Of a stretch of 64,000 nucleotides of DNA, positions 1-9,691 are shown piece after piece. The notes under the pieces were generated by a model that was given only the letters and a program-made list of their open reading frames with translations, had not been told where the DNA came from and made no database searches. Source of the stretch: Pararhizobium antarcticum (lineage in GTDB: Bacteria > Pseudomonadota > Alphaproteobacteria > Rhizobiales > Rhizobiaceae); NCBI RefSeq assembly GCF_001885585.1, contig NZ_LSRP01000013.1, forward strand, positions 62,001-126,000, written 5' to 3'. Position 1 is the stretch's first letter. The number at the start of each line of letters is the position of its first letter. The position numbers and the translations under genes are program-made.

Positions 1-564
1 GAGCAGATGCTCGACGCGCAGCACCCGGGCGGACAGCGTTTCAGCAGTGTCGTCGCGCAGGACCGGCACCGTGCCCTGCAGCACGACGGGGCCTTCGTCC
101 ATGCCTTCGGTGACGAAATGCACGGTGCATCCGGCCTCGGTCATGCCGGCGTCGATCGCCCGCTGATGCGTGTGCAGGCCGGGAAACAACGGCAGCAAAG
201 ACGGGTGGATGTTGAGGATACGGCCTTCGTAGCGCTGGATGAAGGCGCCGCTCAGAAGACGCATATAGCCCGCAAGGCACAGGATATCCGGCGACAGGCG
301 GCCGAGTTCGGCAAGGATGGCCGCCTCATGGGCGTCCTTGCTGTCAAAGTCGCGGCGCGCGAAGGCAAATGTCGGGATGCCGAGTGCTTGCGCCTTGGAC
401 AGACCGCCCGCATCCGGCCTGTCGGAGATGACGGCGATGATTTCGGCGGGATAATCCGCAGCCTGCGTCGCCCTGGCCAGGGCCAGCATGTTGGATCCGC
501 CGCCGGAAATAAAGGCGACGACACGCTTCTTCGCCGTAGCCGCCGACATAGGGGCCCCTGTCAT
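1..564 (-). CDS. purN: Phosphoribosylglycinamide formyltransferase PurN (C-terminus beyond window edge)
   Basis: Transfers a formyl group from 10-formyl-THF to GAR, the third step of purine synthesis, in the cytoplasm. The product shows the GART opening [12 protein letters not shown], the [11 protein letters not shown] segment and the INIHPSLLP motif holding the catalytic Asn-His pair, followed by [13 protein letters not shown]. The gene runs off the left edge, so about 20-30 C-terminal residues are missing. The start at 564 overlaps the purM stop as ATGA, which argues for translational coupling; an in-frame ATG at 549 is the alternative. The purM-purN order is standard in Rhizobiales. Confidence 0.95.
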   Translation of the reverse strand, partial: MTGAPMSAATAKKRVVAFISGGGSNMLALARATQAADYPAEIIAVISDRPDAGGLSKAQALGIPTFAFARRDFDSKDAHEAAILAELGRLSPDILCLAGYMRLLSGAFIQRYEGRILNIHPSLLPLFPGLHTHQRAIDAGMTEAGCTVHFVTEGMDEGPVVLQGTVPVLRDDTAETLSARVLRVEHLL

Positions 565-1631
565 AGGGCAAGCGTGCCCTTGTAGATCGTCCCGGCGGCG
601 CCGTCTTCGCGGGCGACCATGCGCCCGAGCGGGAAGATCGTCTCGCCCTCGGCTTCGAGTGCGGCGGTTACTTTTGCGGCATCTTCGGCGGAAACGACGG
701 CGATCATGCCAACGCCGCAGTTGAAGGTCCGCAGCATCTCGTTGGCGGCCACGCCACCGGTCCTGGCCAGCCAGGAGAACACGGCGGGGGCCTTGATGCT
801 GTCGAGGTCGATTTCAGCGGCGAGGTGCTTGGGCAGCACCCTTGGAATGTTTTCCGGAAAACCGCCGCCGGTGATGTGGGCCAATGCCTTGATCGCACCG
901 GTTTCGCGGATCGCCTTCAGGAGTGGCTTCACATAGATGCGCGTCGGGGTCATCAGCACGTCCGCCAGGGTGCCCTCGCCAAACGGGGCGGGTGCGTCCC
1001 AGGCAAGGCCCGAAAGCGAAACGATCTTGCGCACCAGCGAGTAGCCATTGGAGTGGACGCCGGACGAGGCGAGACCCAGGATGATGTCACCTTCAGCTAT
1101 GTCGCCGGCTGGCAGCAACTGGCCGCGCTCGGCTGCACCCACGGCAAAGCCTGCAAGATCATAGTCGCCGCCGGAATACATGCCCGGCATTTCGGCGGTT
1201 TCGCCACCGATGAGGGCACAGCCGGCCTCGCGGCAGCCGGCGGCAATGCCGCCGACGATCGATGCGCCCTGATCCGGGTCGAGTTTGCCGGTTGCAAAAT
1301 AATCGAGGAAGAACAGCGGCTCGGCACCCTGCACGACGAGATCGTTGACGCACATGGCGACAAGGTCGATGCCGACCGTATCGTGCTTGTTGGCGTCGAT
1401 GGCGATCTTCAGCTTGGTGCCGACGCCGTCATTGGCTGCGACCAGCACCGGATCGGTAAATCCGGCCGCCTTTAGGTCGAACAGACCGCCGAAACCGCCG
1501 ATTTCACCGTCGGCGCCGGGGCGCCGGGTCGAGCGCACATGCGGCTTGATCTTCTCGACCATCAGATTGCCGGCGTCGATGTCCACACCGGCATCGCTGT
1601 AGGTCAGACCGTTCTTTTCCGACTGGCTCAT
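561..1631 (-). CDS. purM: Phosphoribosylformylglycinamidine cyclo-ligase PurM
   Basis: AIR synthetase, the ATP-dependent ring closure of FGAM to aminoimidazole ribotide in purine synthesis. The 356 residues match the usual length. Visible family motifs are [14 protein letters not shown] at the N-terminus, the glycine-rich GGFGGLFDL, the ATP/Mg segment [16 protein letters not shown], and [11 protein letters not shown] in the middle. It is the upstream gene of a purM-purN operon with a 4-base ATGA overlap. The 5' region (1632-1882) is shared with the divergent permease gene. Confidence 0.97.
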   Translation of the reverse strand: MSQSEKNGLTYSDAGVDIDAGNLMVEKIKPHVRSTRRPGADGEIGGFGGLFDLKAAGFTDPVLVAANDGVGTKLKIAIDANKHDTVGIDLVAMCVNDLVVQGAEPLFFLDYFATGKLDPDQGASIVGGIAAGCREAGCALIGGETAEMPGMYSGGDYDLAGFAVGAAERGQLLPAGDIAEGDIILGLASSGVHSNGYSLVRKIVSLSGLAWDAPAPFGEGTLADVLMTPTRIYVKPLLKAIRETGAIKALAHITGGGFPENIPRVLPKHLAAEIDLDSIKAPAVFSWLARTGGVAANEMLRTFNCGVGMIAVVSAEDAAKVTAALEAEGETIFPLGRMVAREDGAAGTIYKGTLAL

Positions 1632-1798
1632 CGCACGCTCTCCGCTGGCTCGTCATGTTTGGGATGCGAATTGCATGATGAGGGGGGAAGTGCAAGCATC
1701 TTGCCGATCGGATTGCCGCTTTTTCACCGCTTTGCTCGTGTCTTGCTGCGGATAAGGGGCGGGGAGGCGTTTTGACCGGCCATCTGCCCGGTATAGGC

Positions 1799-1828
1799 TT
1801 GACCTGTCTCCCGGGCCCATCCTATCTC
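1799..1828 (+). promoter_or_regulatory. Possible sigma-70-type promoter of the permease-hdaA unit
   Basis: TTGACC at 1799-1804 and TATCTC at 1823-1828 are separated by 18 bases and lie about 55 bases ahead of the permease start at 1883. Only pattern matching supports this, and the -10 match is weak. Confidence 0.3.
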
Positions 1829-1882
1829 CCTTGAACGAGACACGACGGCATGGCCCGTGCAACTGGCGGCAAGGAGCAGACG

Positions 1883-3043
1883 ATGCCCATCCAAATCAAT
1901 CCGGCAGGCCTGTGGCGGCAAGCGATGTTCTGGGCATTGTCGCTAGCTGCATTCGTACTCTTCCTGCTCGTCTTCAGCTCCATCCTGCTGCCCTTCATCG
2001 CGGGCATGGCACTCGCCTACTTTCTCGATCCGGTTGCCGACCGGCTGGAGAAATGGGGCCTGAACCGCCTGTGGGCGACGGTCGTCATCCTGATCAGCTT
2101 CGTCGTCGTCTTTGCGCTGTCGCTGATGATCATCATTCCGCTGATCGCCAGCCAGGCGGCCGACTTCATCCAGAAGATGCCGGGTTATATCAGCAAGCTG
2201 CAGGAACTGGTCACCGACGCGCAATCCTCGGTCGTGCCGGACTGGATCAGCAGCCAGATGGGCCAGATCAAGGAGAATTCCGCCAAGCTGCTGGAGCAGG
2301 GCGCAGGCTTCCTCGGCACACTGTTCCAGCAATTGTGGAATTCCGGCATGGCGCTGCTGGATATTATCTCGTTGTTCATCGTGACGCCGGTCGTCGCCTT
2401 CTATCTGCTGCTCGACTGGGACCGCATGGTCGCCAAGGTTGACAGCTGGATCCCGCGCCCGCAACTGGCGACCGTCCGCCAGATCGCCCGCGACATGGAC
2501 ACGACCATCGCCGGCTTCGTACGCGGGCAGGGTTCGCTCTGCATTATTCTCGGCCTGTATTATGGCATCGGCCTGTCGCTGGTCGGGCTGAACTTCGGCC
2601 TTTTGATCGGCCTGTTCAGCGGCGTCATCAGTTTCATTCCCTATGTCGGCTCGATGATCGGGCTTGTCCTGGCGCTCGGCATTGCGCTCGTGCAGTTCTG
2701 GCCGGACTACACGTCGATTGTGCTGGTGCTGATTGTGTTCTTCAGCGGCCAGTTCCTCGAGGGCAACATCCTGCAGCCGCGCCTCGTCGGCAAGAGCGTC
2801 GGCCTGCATCCGGTCTGGCTGATGTTTGCGTTGCTGGCCTTCGGCGCGCTCTTCGGTTTTGTTGGTCTTCTGGTCGCGGTGCCGGCGGCCGCAGCACTCG
2901 GCGTTTTGGTCCGCTTCGCTCTTGGACGTTATCTCGATAGCGACCTCTATCACGGCCATTCAGCGCTGATCGTTCCGGGTGCACCAAAGAGCATGATCGC
3001 CGCAAGAGAAGACCCGATCGCAAACCCGGACGGCACGGCATAA
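1883..3043 (+). CDS. AI-2E family transporter (PerM-like permease)
   Basis: Inner-membrane protein of 386 residues with about eight hydrophobic segments, including FVLFLLVFSSILLPFIAGMA near the N-terminus and the family's late segment with PYVGSMIGL and GNILQPRLVGKSVGLHPVWL. The family was named for AI-2 export, but most members have unknown substrates. I chose ATG 1883 because AAGGAG sits just upstream; an in-frame ATG at 1850 lacks such a site. It is followed five bases later by hdaA, an arrangement recurring in alphaproteobacteria and suggesting co-transcription. Confidence 0.88.
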   Translation: MPIQINPAGLWRQAMFWALSLAAFVLFLLVFSSILLPFIAGMALAYFLDPVADRLEKWGLNRLWATVVILISFVVVFALSLMIIIPLIASQAADFIQKMPGYISKLQELVTDAQSSVVPDWISSQMGQIKENSAKLLEQGAGFLGTLFQQLWNSGMALLDIISLFIVTPVVAFYLLLDWDRMVAKVDSWIPRPQLATVRQIARDMDTTIAGFVRGQGSLCIILGLYYGIGLSLVGLNFGLLIGLFSGVISFIPYVGSMIGLVLALGIALVQFWPDYTSIVLVLIVFFSGQFLEGNILQPRLVGKSVGLHPVWLMFALLAFGALFGFVGLLVAVPAAAALGVLVRFALGRYLDSDLYHGHSALIVPGAPKSMIAAREDPIANPDGTA

Positions 3044-3048
3044 GCGCC

Positions 3049-3735
3049 ATGAAGCCTATTTCCGAGCAATTGCCCCTGGCCTTCCAGCATGACGCCGCAT
3101 CGGGTCGCGACGATCTCCTGATCTCCGATCCGCTGAGCGCTGCGGTGTCGATCGTCGATACATGGCCGCAATGGCCGTCGCCCGTCGTTATTCTTGCCGG
3201 CCCGGTGGGGTCCGGAAAATCGCATCTGGCGAGCATCTGGCGCGAAAAAAGCGGAGCCGTACCGATTCATCCGGTGACCGGAGGCAATGCTGCCGAGATT
3301 GCTTCGCGCCAGCCCGTGCTGTTCGAGGATGCCGACCGCCGCGGTTTTGACGATCAGGCTCTGTTTCATGTGATCAACAGCGTGCGCGAAAACGGCACGG
3401 GGCTCCTGATCACCACGCGGCTCTGGCCGATGTCCTGGCCGGTCGAACTTGCCGACCTGCGTTCGCGGCTGAAGGCTGCAACGATGGTCGAGATCGGCGA
3501 ACCCGACGACGAACTGCTGGCACTGGTGCTGGTCAAGCTGTTCTCCGATCGGCAACTGACGGTCGATGAAAAGCTGGTCGGCTATATCGTCGCCCGTATG
3601 GAACGCTCGCTCGATGCCGCACAGACCATCGTCGAGCGGATGGATCGTCTTGCCCTGTCGCGCCGGACCCGGATAAGCCGGGCGCTGGCTCTGGAAGTGC
3701 TGACGGAGTTTGGAAATGCGCGCGAAGCGGATTGA
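3049..3735 (+). CDS. hdaA: HdaA, DnaA-related regulatory ATPase
   Basis: A 228-residue AAA+ protein resembling the DnaA central domain without DnaA's replisome N-domain or DNA-binding C-domain. Family knowledge: Hda/HdaA with the sliding clamp stimulates DnaA-ATP hydrolysis and limits re-initiation. Visible are the N-terminal clamp-binding-like QLPLAF, the Walker A GPVGSGKSH (around residues 51-59), and a Walker B-like VLFEDAD. It starts five bases after the permease stop and ppk follows after 64 bases, so the three genes may share transcripts. Confidence 0.85.
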   Translation: MKPISEQLPLAFQHDAASGRDDLLISDPLSAAVSIVDTWPQWPSPVVILAGPVGSGKSHLASIWREKSGAVPIHPVTGGNAAEIASRQPVLFEDADRRGFDDQALFHVINSVRENGTGLLITTRLWPMSWPVELADLRSRLKAATMVEIGEPDDELLALVLVKLFSDRQLTVDEKLVGYIVARMERSLDAAQTIVERMDRLALSRRTRISRALALEVLTEFGNAREAD

Positions 3736-3799
3736 CTGTCACGGTTGCGTCGTCAAACTGGGATAACGGCGTGCTGAATGAGGAATGGGCTGAACCGAC

Positions 3800-5983
3800 A
3801 TGGACACTGCAGTATCCGAAACCCCCGCGACACCGTTGAACGAGACGCTGGACCTGCTCTCCAGTCCGGATCGTTTCATCAATCGCGAATTTTCCTGGCT
3901 GCAGTTCAACCGGCGTGTCCTGGAAGAAACGCTGAACACCGCGCATCCGCTTCTGGAGCGGGTTCGCTTCCTGTCGATTTCGGCGGCCAATCTCGACGAG
4001 TTTTTCATGGTCCGCGTCGCTGGCCTTGAGGGCCAGGTGCGTCAGGGCCTTGTGATCCGCAGCCCGGATGGCAAGACGCCGGCCGAGCAACTGGAGGAAA
4101 TCCTCAAGGAAATCGACAATCTGCAGATGGAGCAGCAGGCGTCGCTTGCCGTCCTGCAGCAGTATATGGCCAAGGAAGACATCCTGATCATCCGTCCCGT
4201 GTCGCTTTCGGCACAGGACAAGGTCTGGCTTGCCAATGAATTCAGCCAGGCGATCTTTCCTGTTCTGACGCCGCTTGCCATCGATCCGGCGCATCCGTTT
4301 CCGTTCATTCCCAATCTCGGCTTTTCCATGGGCCTGCAATTGATCAGCAAGAGCGGACGCGAGCCGATGACCGCTTTGCTGCGCCTGCCGGTGGCGCTGG
4401 ATCGCTTTGTCCGGCTGCCTGATGCGAAATCGGTGATCCGCTACATCACCCTGGAGGATGTCGTATCGCTGTTCATCGACCGGCTTTTCCCAGGTTATGA
4501 GGTTCAGGGCTCCGGGACGTTCCGCATCATTCGCGACAGCGATATAGAGGTTGAGGAAGAGGCTGAAGATCTCGTGCGCTTCTTCGAGACGGCGCTGAAG
4601 CGTCGCCGGCGCGGTTCCGTCATTCGCATCGAGATCGATTCGGAAATGCCGGCGGAACTGCACAAGTTCGTCGTGCAGGAACTCAACGTCCCCGAAAACC
4701 GCGTGGCCGTCCTGCCCGGGCTTCTGGCGCTCGACACCATGTCCCAGATTGTAAAGGCGCCACGGGACGACCTGCGGTTCGAGCCGTACAATGCGCGATT
4801 TCCCGAGCGGGTCCGCGAACATGCCGGCGACTGCCTCGCCGCCATCCGCGAAAAGGACATGGTCGTCCACCACCCTTACGAGAGTTTCGACGTGGTGGTC
4901 CAGTTCCTGCTCCAGGCTGCGCGCGATCCTGAAGTTCTCGCGATAAAGCAGACGCTCTACCGCACCTCTAACGACAGCCCGATCGTGCGCGCCCTGATCG
5001 ATGCCGCGGAAGCCGGCAAGTCGGTGACGGCCCTGGTCGAACTGAAGGCGCGTTTCGACGAGGAAGCCAATATCCGCTGGGCGCGCGATCTCGAACGCGC
5101 CGGGGTGCAGGTCGTGTTCGGCTTCATCGAGTTGAAGACGCACGCAAAGATGTCGATGGTGGTGCGCCGTGAGGAGGGCAAGCTGCGCACCTATTGCCAT
5201 CTCGGCACCGGCAATTACCATCCGATCACCGCGAAGATCTACACCGACCTGTCCTTCTTCACCTGCAATCCGACGATTGCCCATGACATGGCGAACATCT
5301 TCAACTTCATCACCGGCTATGGCGAACCGGAGGAGGGTGCAAAGATCGCGATCTCCCCCAACACGCTGCGACCGCGCATTCTCCGGCATATCGAGCAGGA
5401 GATCGAGCATGCCAGGAACGGCGCGCCGGCGGCCATCTGGATGAAGATGAACTCGCTGGTCGATCCGGAGATCATCGATGCCCTTTACGCCGCGAGTGCC
5501 GCCGGCGTCGAGATCGACCTCGTCGTGCGCGGCATCTGCTGCCTGCGGCCGCAGGTTCCGGGCCTGTCGGACAACATCCGCGTCAAGTCGATCGTCGGGC
5601 GGTTCCTGGAACATTCACGAATATTCTGCTTCGGCAACGGCCATGGGCTTCCCTCCGAGAACGCGCTTGTTTATATCGGCTCGGCGGATATGATGCCGCG
5701 CAATCTGGACCGGCGTGTTGAGACCCTCGTGCCTCTCATCAACCGGACTGTGCACGAACAGGTTCTGTCACAGATCATGCTGGGCAATCTCATCGACAAC
5801 CAGCAAAGCTACGAAATCCTGCCCGACGGAACGTCGCGGCGCATGGAGGTCGCAGCCGGGGCAGAGCCGTTCAACGCACAGCATTATTTCATGACCAATC
5901 CGAGCCTGTCAGGCCGCGGAGAGGCCCTGAAGTCCAGCACACCGAAGCTTATTGCCGGCTGGAACAATGGCCGCAAACGATAA
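3800..5983 (+). CDS. ppk: Polyphosphate kinase 1
   Basis: Reversibly makes inorganic polyphosphate from ATP at the membrane. The 727 residues fit PPK1. Landmarks are the N-terminal [19 protein letters not shown], the phospholipase-D-like fold with [20 protein letters not shown], the THAKM segment carrying an active-site His, and HLGTGNYHP in the second catalytic half. ppx starts 11 bases downstream, so synthesis and degradation enzymes are coupled in one unit, as in many proteobacteria. Confidence 0.97.
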   Translation: MDTAVSETPATPLNETLDLLSSPDRFINREFSWLQFNRRVLEETLNTAHPLLERVRFLSISAANLDEFFMVRVAGLEGQVRQGLVIRSPDGKTPAEQLEEILKEIDNLQMEQQASLAVLQQYMAKEDILIIRPVSLSAQDKVWLANEFSQAIFPVLTPLAIDPAHPFPFIPNLGFSMGLQLISKSGREPMTALLRLPVALDRFVRLPDAKSVIRYITLEDVVSLFIDRLFPGYEVQGSGTFRIIRDSDIEVEEEAEDLVRFFETALKRRRRGSVIRIEIDSEMPAELHKFVVQELNVPENRVAVLPGLLALDTMSQIVKAPRDDLRFEPYNARFPERVREHAGDCLAAIREKDMVVHHPYESFDVVVQFLLQAARDPEVLAIKQTLYRTSNDSPIVRALIDAAEAGKSVTALVELKARFDEEANIRWARDLERAGVQVVFGFIELKTHAKMSMVVRREEGKLRTYCHLGTGNYHPITAKIYTDLSFFTCNPTIAHDMANIFNFITGYGEPEEGAKIAISPNTLRPRILRHIEQEIEHARNGAPAAIWMKMNSLVDPEIIDALYAASAAGVEIDLVVRGICCLRPQVPGLSDNIRVKSIVGRFLEHSRIFCFGNGHGLPSENALVYIGSADMMPRNLDRRVETLVPLINRTVHEQVLSQIMLGNLIDNQQSYEILPDGTSRRMEVAAGAEPFNAQHYFMTNPSLSGRGEALKSSTPKLIAGWNNGRKR

Positions 5984-5994
5984 ACTGGACTTGC

Positions 5995-7518
5995 ATGGTA
6001 GAATCTGAAGCGCAGGGACGGCTGCCTGGCATCGCCCCGGTCTCCGTCATCGACATCGGGTCGAACTCCATTCGTCTGGTGATCTATGAGGGGCTGAGCC
6101 GCGCCCCGGCAGTGCTTTTCAATGAAAAGGTCATGTGCGGCCTGGGCAAGGGCATTGATGCCACGGGCCGCATGGATGCCGAAAGCGTCGAGCGGGCGCT
6201 GAAGGCACTCTATCGATTCAAGGCCCTTTCGGTTCAGGCGCGTGCTTCCACGGTGTTCGTGCTGGCGACGGCGGCGGCGCGCGATGCCTCCAACGGTCCC
6301 GATTTCATTCGCCGGGCCGAAATCATCCTGTCCCAGAAGGTCCGCGTCCTGACCGGCGAGGAAGAGGCCTATTTCTCGGCGCTCGGCATCGTCAGCGGCT
6401 ATCACGATCCGGATGGCGTCGTCGGCGATCTCGGCGGCGGCTCGCTGGAACTGATCGACGTCGCCGGCCGCTCGATCGGCAAGGGCATCACGCTGCCGCT
6501 CGGCGGCATCCGGCTGTCCGAGCATGCGGACGGATCGATCGTCAAGGCGCGGGCGCATGTGCGCCGTTATATGCGCGATGCGACGGTGCTGAAGAATGCA
6601 GCCGGACGTACCTTCTACGCCGTCGGTGGCACCTGGCGGTCGATCGCCAAGCTGCATATGGAGGTGCGCAACTATCCGCTGCACATGATGCAGGGCTATG
6701 AAATTCCTTTCGACGAGATGATGGCCTTCCTGGTGGAGGTCATCGAACCCAAGGACACCAAGGCGCCGGCCTATGCGGCGATTTCAAAGTCCCGTCGCAA
6801 CCTCCTGCCGTTCGGCGCCATCGCCATGCAGGAGGCCATTGCGTTGATGAAGCCGGAGCGTGTGTCGTTTTCGGCCCTTGGCGTGCGCGAGGGGTATCTT
6901 TTCTCACTTCTCTCGGAGCAGGAGCGCAACCGTGATCCGCTTCTGACGGCCGCCGGCGAACTGGCCATCCTGCGCGCCCGGTCGCCGGAGCACGCCCGTG
7001 AACTGGCCGACTGGACCGGCCGTATGGTGTCGTTCTTCGGCATCACGGAAACGGATGAGGAAAGCCGCTACCGGCAGGCCGCCTGCCTGCTCGCGGATAT
7101 CAGCTGGCGGGCCCACCCGGATTATCGCGGGCTGCAGGCGCTGAACATCATCGCGCACAGCACGTTCTCAGGCATCACCCATGCGGGTCGGGCCTATATC
7201 GCGCTTGCCAATTATTACCGTTTCGAAGGCCTGCATGACGACGGCGCGACAGGTCCGCTGACCGGCATCACCACGCCGCGCCTTTTGGAGCTCGCCAAGC
7301 TGATCGGCGGACTGTTGCGGGTGGTCTACCTGTTTTCGGCATCGATGCCGGGTGTGGTTCGCAACCTGCGCATACGGCCCGCCGCAAACCCGGATTTCGA
7401 CCTCGAATTCATGGTTCCCGCCACCTATGCAGACTTTTCCGGAGAACGGCTGGACGGCCGCCTGCAGCAATTATCAAAGCTGACCGGCAAGAAGATCGCC
7501 TTCGTTTTCGAAGAATAA
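5995..7518 (+). CDS. ppx: Exopolyphosphatase (Ppx/GppA family)
   Basis: Hydrolyses terminal phosphates of polyphosphate, and possibly pppGpp. It is an ASKHA-fold phosphatase of 507 residues with the phosphate-1 motif IDIGSNSIRLVIYEG at residues 17-31 and the phosphate-2 motif GDLGGGSLELIDV around residue 142. The C-terminal third looks like the HD-related extension of longer Ppx proteins. The gene directly follows ppk. The downstream 80 bases are AT-rich and hold no clear terminator. Confidence 0.95.
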   Translation: MVESEAQGRLPGIAPVSVIDIGSNSIRLVIYEGLSRAPAVLFNEKVMCGLGKGIDATGRMDAESVERALKALYRFKALSVQARASTVFVLATAAARDASNGPDFIRRAEIILSQKVRVLTGEEEAYFSALGIVSGYHDPDGVVGDLGGGSLELIDVAGRSIGKGITLPLGGIRLSEHADGSIVKARAHVRRYMRDATVLKNAAGRTFYAVGGTWRSIAKLHMEVRNYPLHMMQGYEIPFDEMMAFLVEVIEPKDTKAPAYAAISKSRRNLLPFGAIAMQEAIALMKPERVSFSALGVREGYLFSLLSEQERNRDPLLTAAGELAILRARSPEHARELADWTGRMVSFFGITETDEESRYRQAACLLADISWRAHPDYRGLQALNIIAHSTFSGITHAGRAYIALANYYRFEGLHDDGATGPLTGITTPRLLELAKLIGGLLRVVYLFSASMPGVVRNLRIRPAANPDFDLEFMVPATYADFSGERLDGRLQQLSKLTGKKIAFVFEE

Positions 7519-7598
7519 ATCCGGTTGTCAACGCGTTTGCAGTTTGTGTATTTGCCTTTATTTATTAGCGGTTCAATATTTTATGTCTGGAGATTACC

Positions 7599-8387
7599 TT
7601 GGCCATTTTCACCTATGGAAATATCGGCGTGGGCGTCAATATGGCGAAAGCCAGTGTTGCAAGCCTGTTCGACTATGACTTCTGGCGCGCATCGTCGACA
7701 AAGATCACGATGTACGACGACAGCAGCAATATGGTGACCTTTTCGGGTGCCCGTCTCACGTTCATGATGAAGAACGGCGACGTGAAGGACGTGACAGCGG
7801 GAACGCTGACCGGGGTGAAATTCGTGATCGACGGCAAGGCGGCCTGGACCGTGAGCGGGCTGAACGTGTCGGCTGTGAAGCTTGGGGATGCGATCTTTGC
7901 GCGGAACGACAAGGCCTTCATCGATATCCTTATGGCCGGCAACGACTTGATCTCCGGCACGTCGAAGGGGGATACCCTTCTGGGCGGCGGAGGCTCTGAC
8001 GTTCTGAAGGGCAATGCCGGTAATGACAAGCTGTTCGGCGGGGCGGGCGCGGACGACCTGTTCGGCGGCACCGGAGCGGACCGCTTTTCTTTCTCATCGC
8101 TTTCCGATTCGACATCGGTGGCGCGCGACAGCGTCTTTGATTTCAGCCGCAGCGAAGGCGACAAGATCGATCTTTCGGCCATCGATGCGAACAAGAATGC
8201 AAGCGGCAACCAGGCCTTCAAATTCATCGCCTCGGAGAAATTCCATGGCAAGGCCGGCGAACTGCGTTTTGAGAAGAAGGCGTCGGACACCTATGTCTAT
8301 GTCGATGTGAACGGCGACAAGAAGGTGGATTTCACCCTGCATTTCGACGATCCGATCGCCCTGAAGGCGACCGATTTCGTACTTTGA
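7599..8387 (+). CDS. Small RTX calcium-binding protein, probably type I secreted
   Basis: 262 residues. The first 110 match nothing I recognise; residues from about 112 to 155 hold nonapeptide RTX repeats (GGGGSDVLKG, GNAGNDKLFG, GAGADDLFG, GTGADRFSF), followed by a serralysin-like C-terminal domain. The protein ends in DFVL, a hydrophobic tail after an acidic residue typical of type I secretion substrates, and has no Sec signal. The start is TTG 7599, supported by TCTGGAGA six bases upstream; no ATG fits. No ABC exporter genes are nearby, so secretion would rely on a remote system. Function unknown. Confidence 0.75.
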   Translation: MAIFTYGNIGVGVNMAKASVASLFDYDFWRASSTKITMYDDSSNMVTFSGARLTFMMKNGDVKDVTAGTLTGVKFVIDGKAAWTVSGLNVSAVKLGDAIFARNDKAFIDILMAGNDLISGTSKGDTLLGGGGSDVLKGNAGNDKLFGGAGADDLFGGTGADRFSFSSLSDSTSVARDSVFDFSRSEGDKIDLSAIDANKNASGNQAFKFIASEKFHGKAGELRFEKKASDTYVYVDVNGDKKVDFTLHFDDPIALKATDFVL

Positions 8388-8444
8388 GGTCGTGTCGGGA
8401 GTGGCGGATGGGATCAATGGATCCCGTCCCATTTTCGCTGGACG

Positions 8445-9515
8445 CTATTCTGCCGCCATCCGCATGCGCTTTCGTGCGCGTGGCTGTGCGGAGACGAGGC
8501 GCTTTTTCAAGGCGATGACGCCGACCTCCTGGCCGCGCCCCTTGACGGCATGATTTCCGAGATCCTCGGCGACGACAGAGCCCGGCAAGGGGATGCGCTG
8601 GGCAAGGTCTGCCGAGATCAGCACGGTCCGGTCGAGCGCCTTGCACAGGCTTTCCAGTCGTGCAGTCGTGTTTACCGTGTCGCCGAAATAGGTGATCTTG
8701 TGATGATCGACGCCGATTTCGGCGGTGATGATCACCCCGCCATGGAGAGCTGCGCGCAATTGCGGCACCTGTCCGAAGTTCTTGCGCCAGACGTCGGCAT
8801 CGGCTTCGATCTCGTCGAGAATATCGAAGATGCAGCGGACGCAGCGCGCATGTCGGACGCCGCGGGCGAGCGGCCAGGTGACGATCGCCGCATCGCCGAC
8901 ATAATCGTCGATCGAGCCGTGGTGGCGCCGCACGGGCTCGGCAAAGGCGGCAAACAGCGCATGCAGAAACTGCTGCGCCCGCAAGTCACCATATTTTTCG
9001 GCAAAGGCCGTTGAATCCGCAAGGTCGATGAACAGGAAGACCCGTTCCTCCTCGACAGGATTGCGGTAACGACTGATCAGCATGCTGGTGAAGACGTCGC
9101 GGCCGAGCAGATCGCGCACGCGCAGGACGAAGATGATCAGCGCGCAGACGCCGAGCGCATAGAGAAAGACTTCGAACGGCAGGACCAGCACCTCGACCCA
9201 GGAGGCCCGGTCGAGCAGTCCAAGCGCGGACAGGAACAGCCCGGCCAGGGCGTAGCCAGCGCTCATGATGACTTCATAGACGATGATTGACGCCAGGATG
9301 AAGGAAAGGGTCGGCAGTTTTTCGATTCGCCGGTGCAGCGGTCTCAGCAGGATGCGGCGCTCGAAGGCGAGGATCGGCATGCCGGTAAACAGCGCAAAGA
9401 CAGCGCCGATGAAGAGCGAACCGTTTGGGTAGAACAGGAGGCTGTAGATCATGCCGCTCAGGGCCAATCCGAACGCAATCAGCAGCCAGTTCTGTGTAGG
9501 AGATATTTCTCGCAT
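8445..9515 (-). CDS. Membrane-bound class III adenylate/guanylate cyclase
   Basis: 356 residues with four hydrophobic segments in the first 150 residues and a cytoplasmic CHD catalytic domain in the C-terminal half. The first metal Asp is seen in VFLFIDLADST and the second in DDYVGDAAI; GDTVNTTARLES supplies the transition-state Asn and Arg. The position usually holding the purine-recognising Lys, three residues before GD, reads Asp, while the paired site is Thr, so substrate choice is uncertain. ATG 9515 was preferred to GTG 9545 since the family region begins there. Transcribed alone, convergent with the RTX gene. Confidence 0.85.
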   Translation of the reverse strand: MREISPTQNWLLIAFGLALSGMIYSLLFYPNGSLFIGAVFALFTGMPILAFERRILLRPLHRRIEKLPTLSFILASIIVYEVIMSAGYALAGLFLSALGLLDRASWVEVLVLPFEVFLYALGVCALIIFVLRVRDLLGRDVFTSMLISRYRNPVEEERVFLFIDLADSTAFAEKYGDLRAQQFLHALFAAFAEPVRRHHGSIDDYVGDAAIVTWPLARGVRHARCVRCIFDILDEIEADADVWRKNFGQVPQLRAALHGGVIITAEIGVDHHKITYFGDTVNTTARLESLCKALDRTVLISADLAQRIPLPGSVVAEDLGNHAVKGRGQEVGVIALKKRLVSAQPRARKRMRMAAE

Positions 9516-9691
9516 GAGACCTGCTTCGCCGTGATGCTGGCGCACATTCTTCCATGTGCATGGCCAGGGTCAAGCGGTTTTCTGCCGCACGGAAACCGTT
9601 GCGGCTGCAAGGCGTTGGCGCCGGCATCTGCATTGCGCAGCCTGACGTCTTGCGACAGCGACCGACCCCTGTTTCGAAGCTGTTCGACGTC

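Noticed and set aside
3533-5614. Long open frame (693 codons) opposite ppk
   Set aside because: It is the high-GC mirror of ppk; its translation is rich in Arg, His, Asp and Gln without any family motif, while ppk on the other strand is complete.
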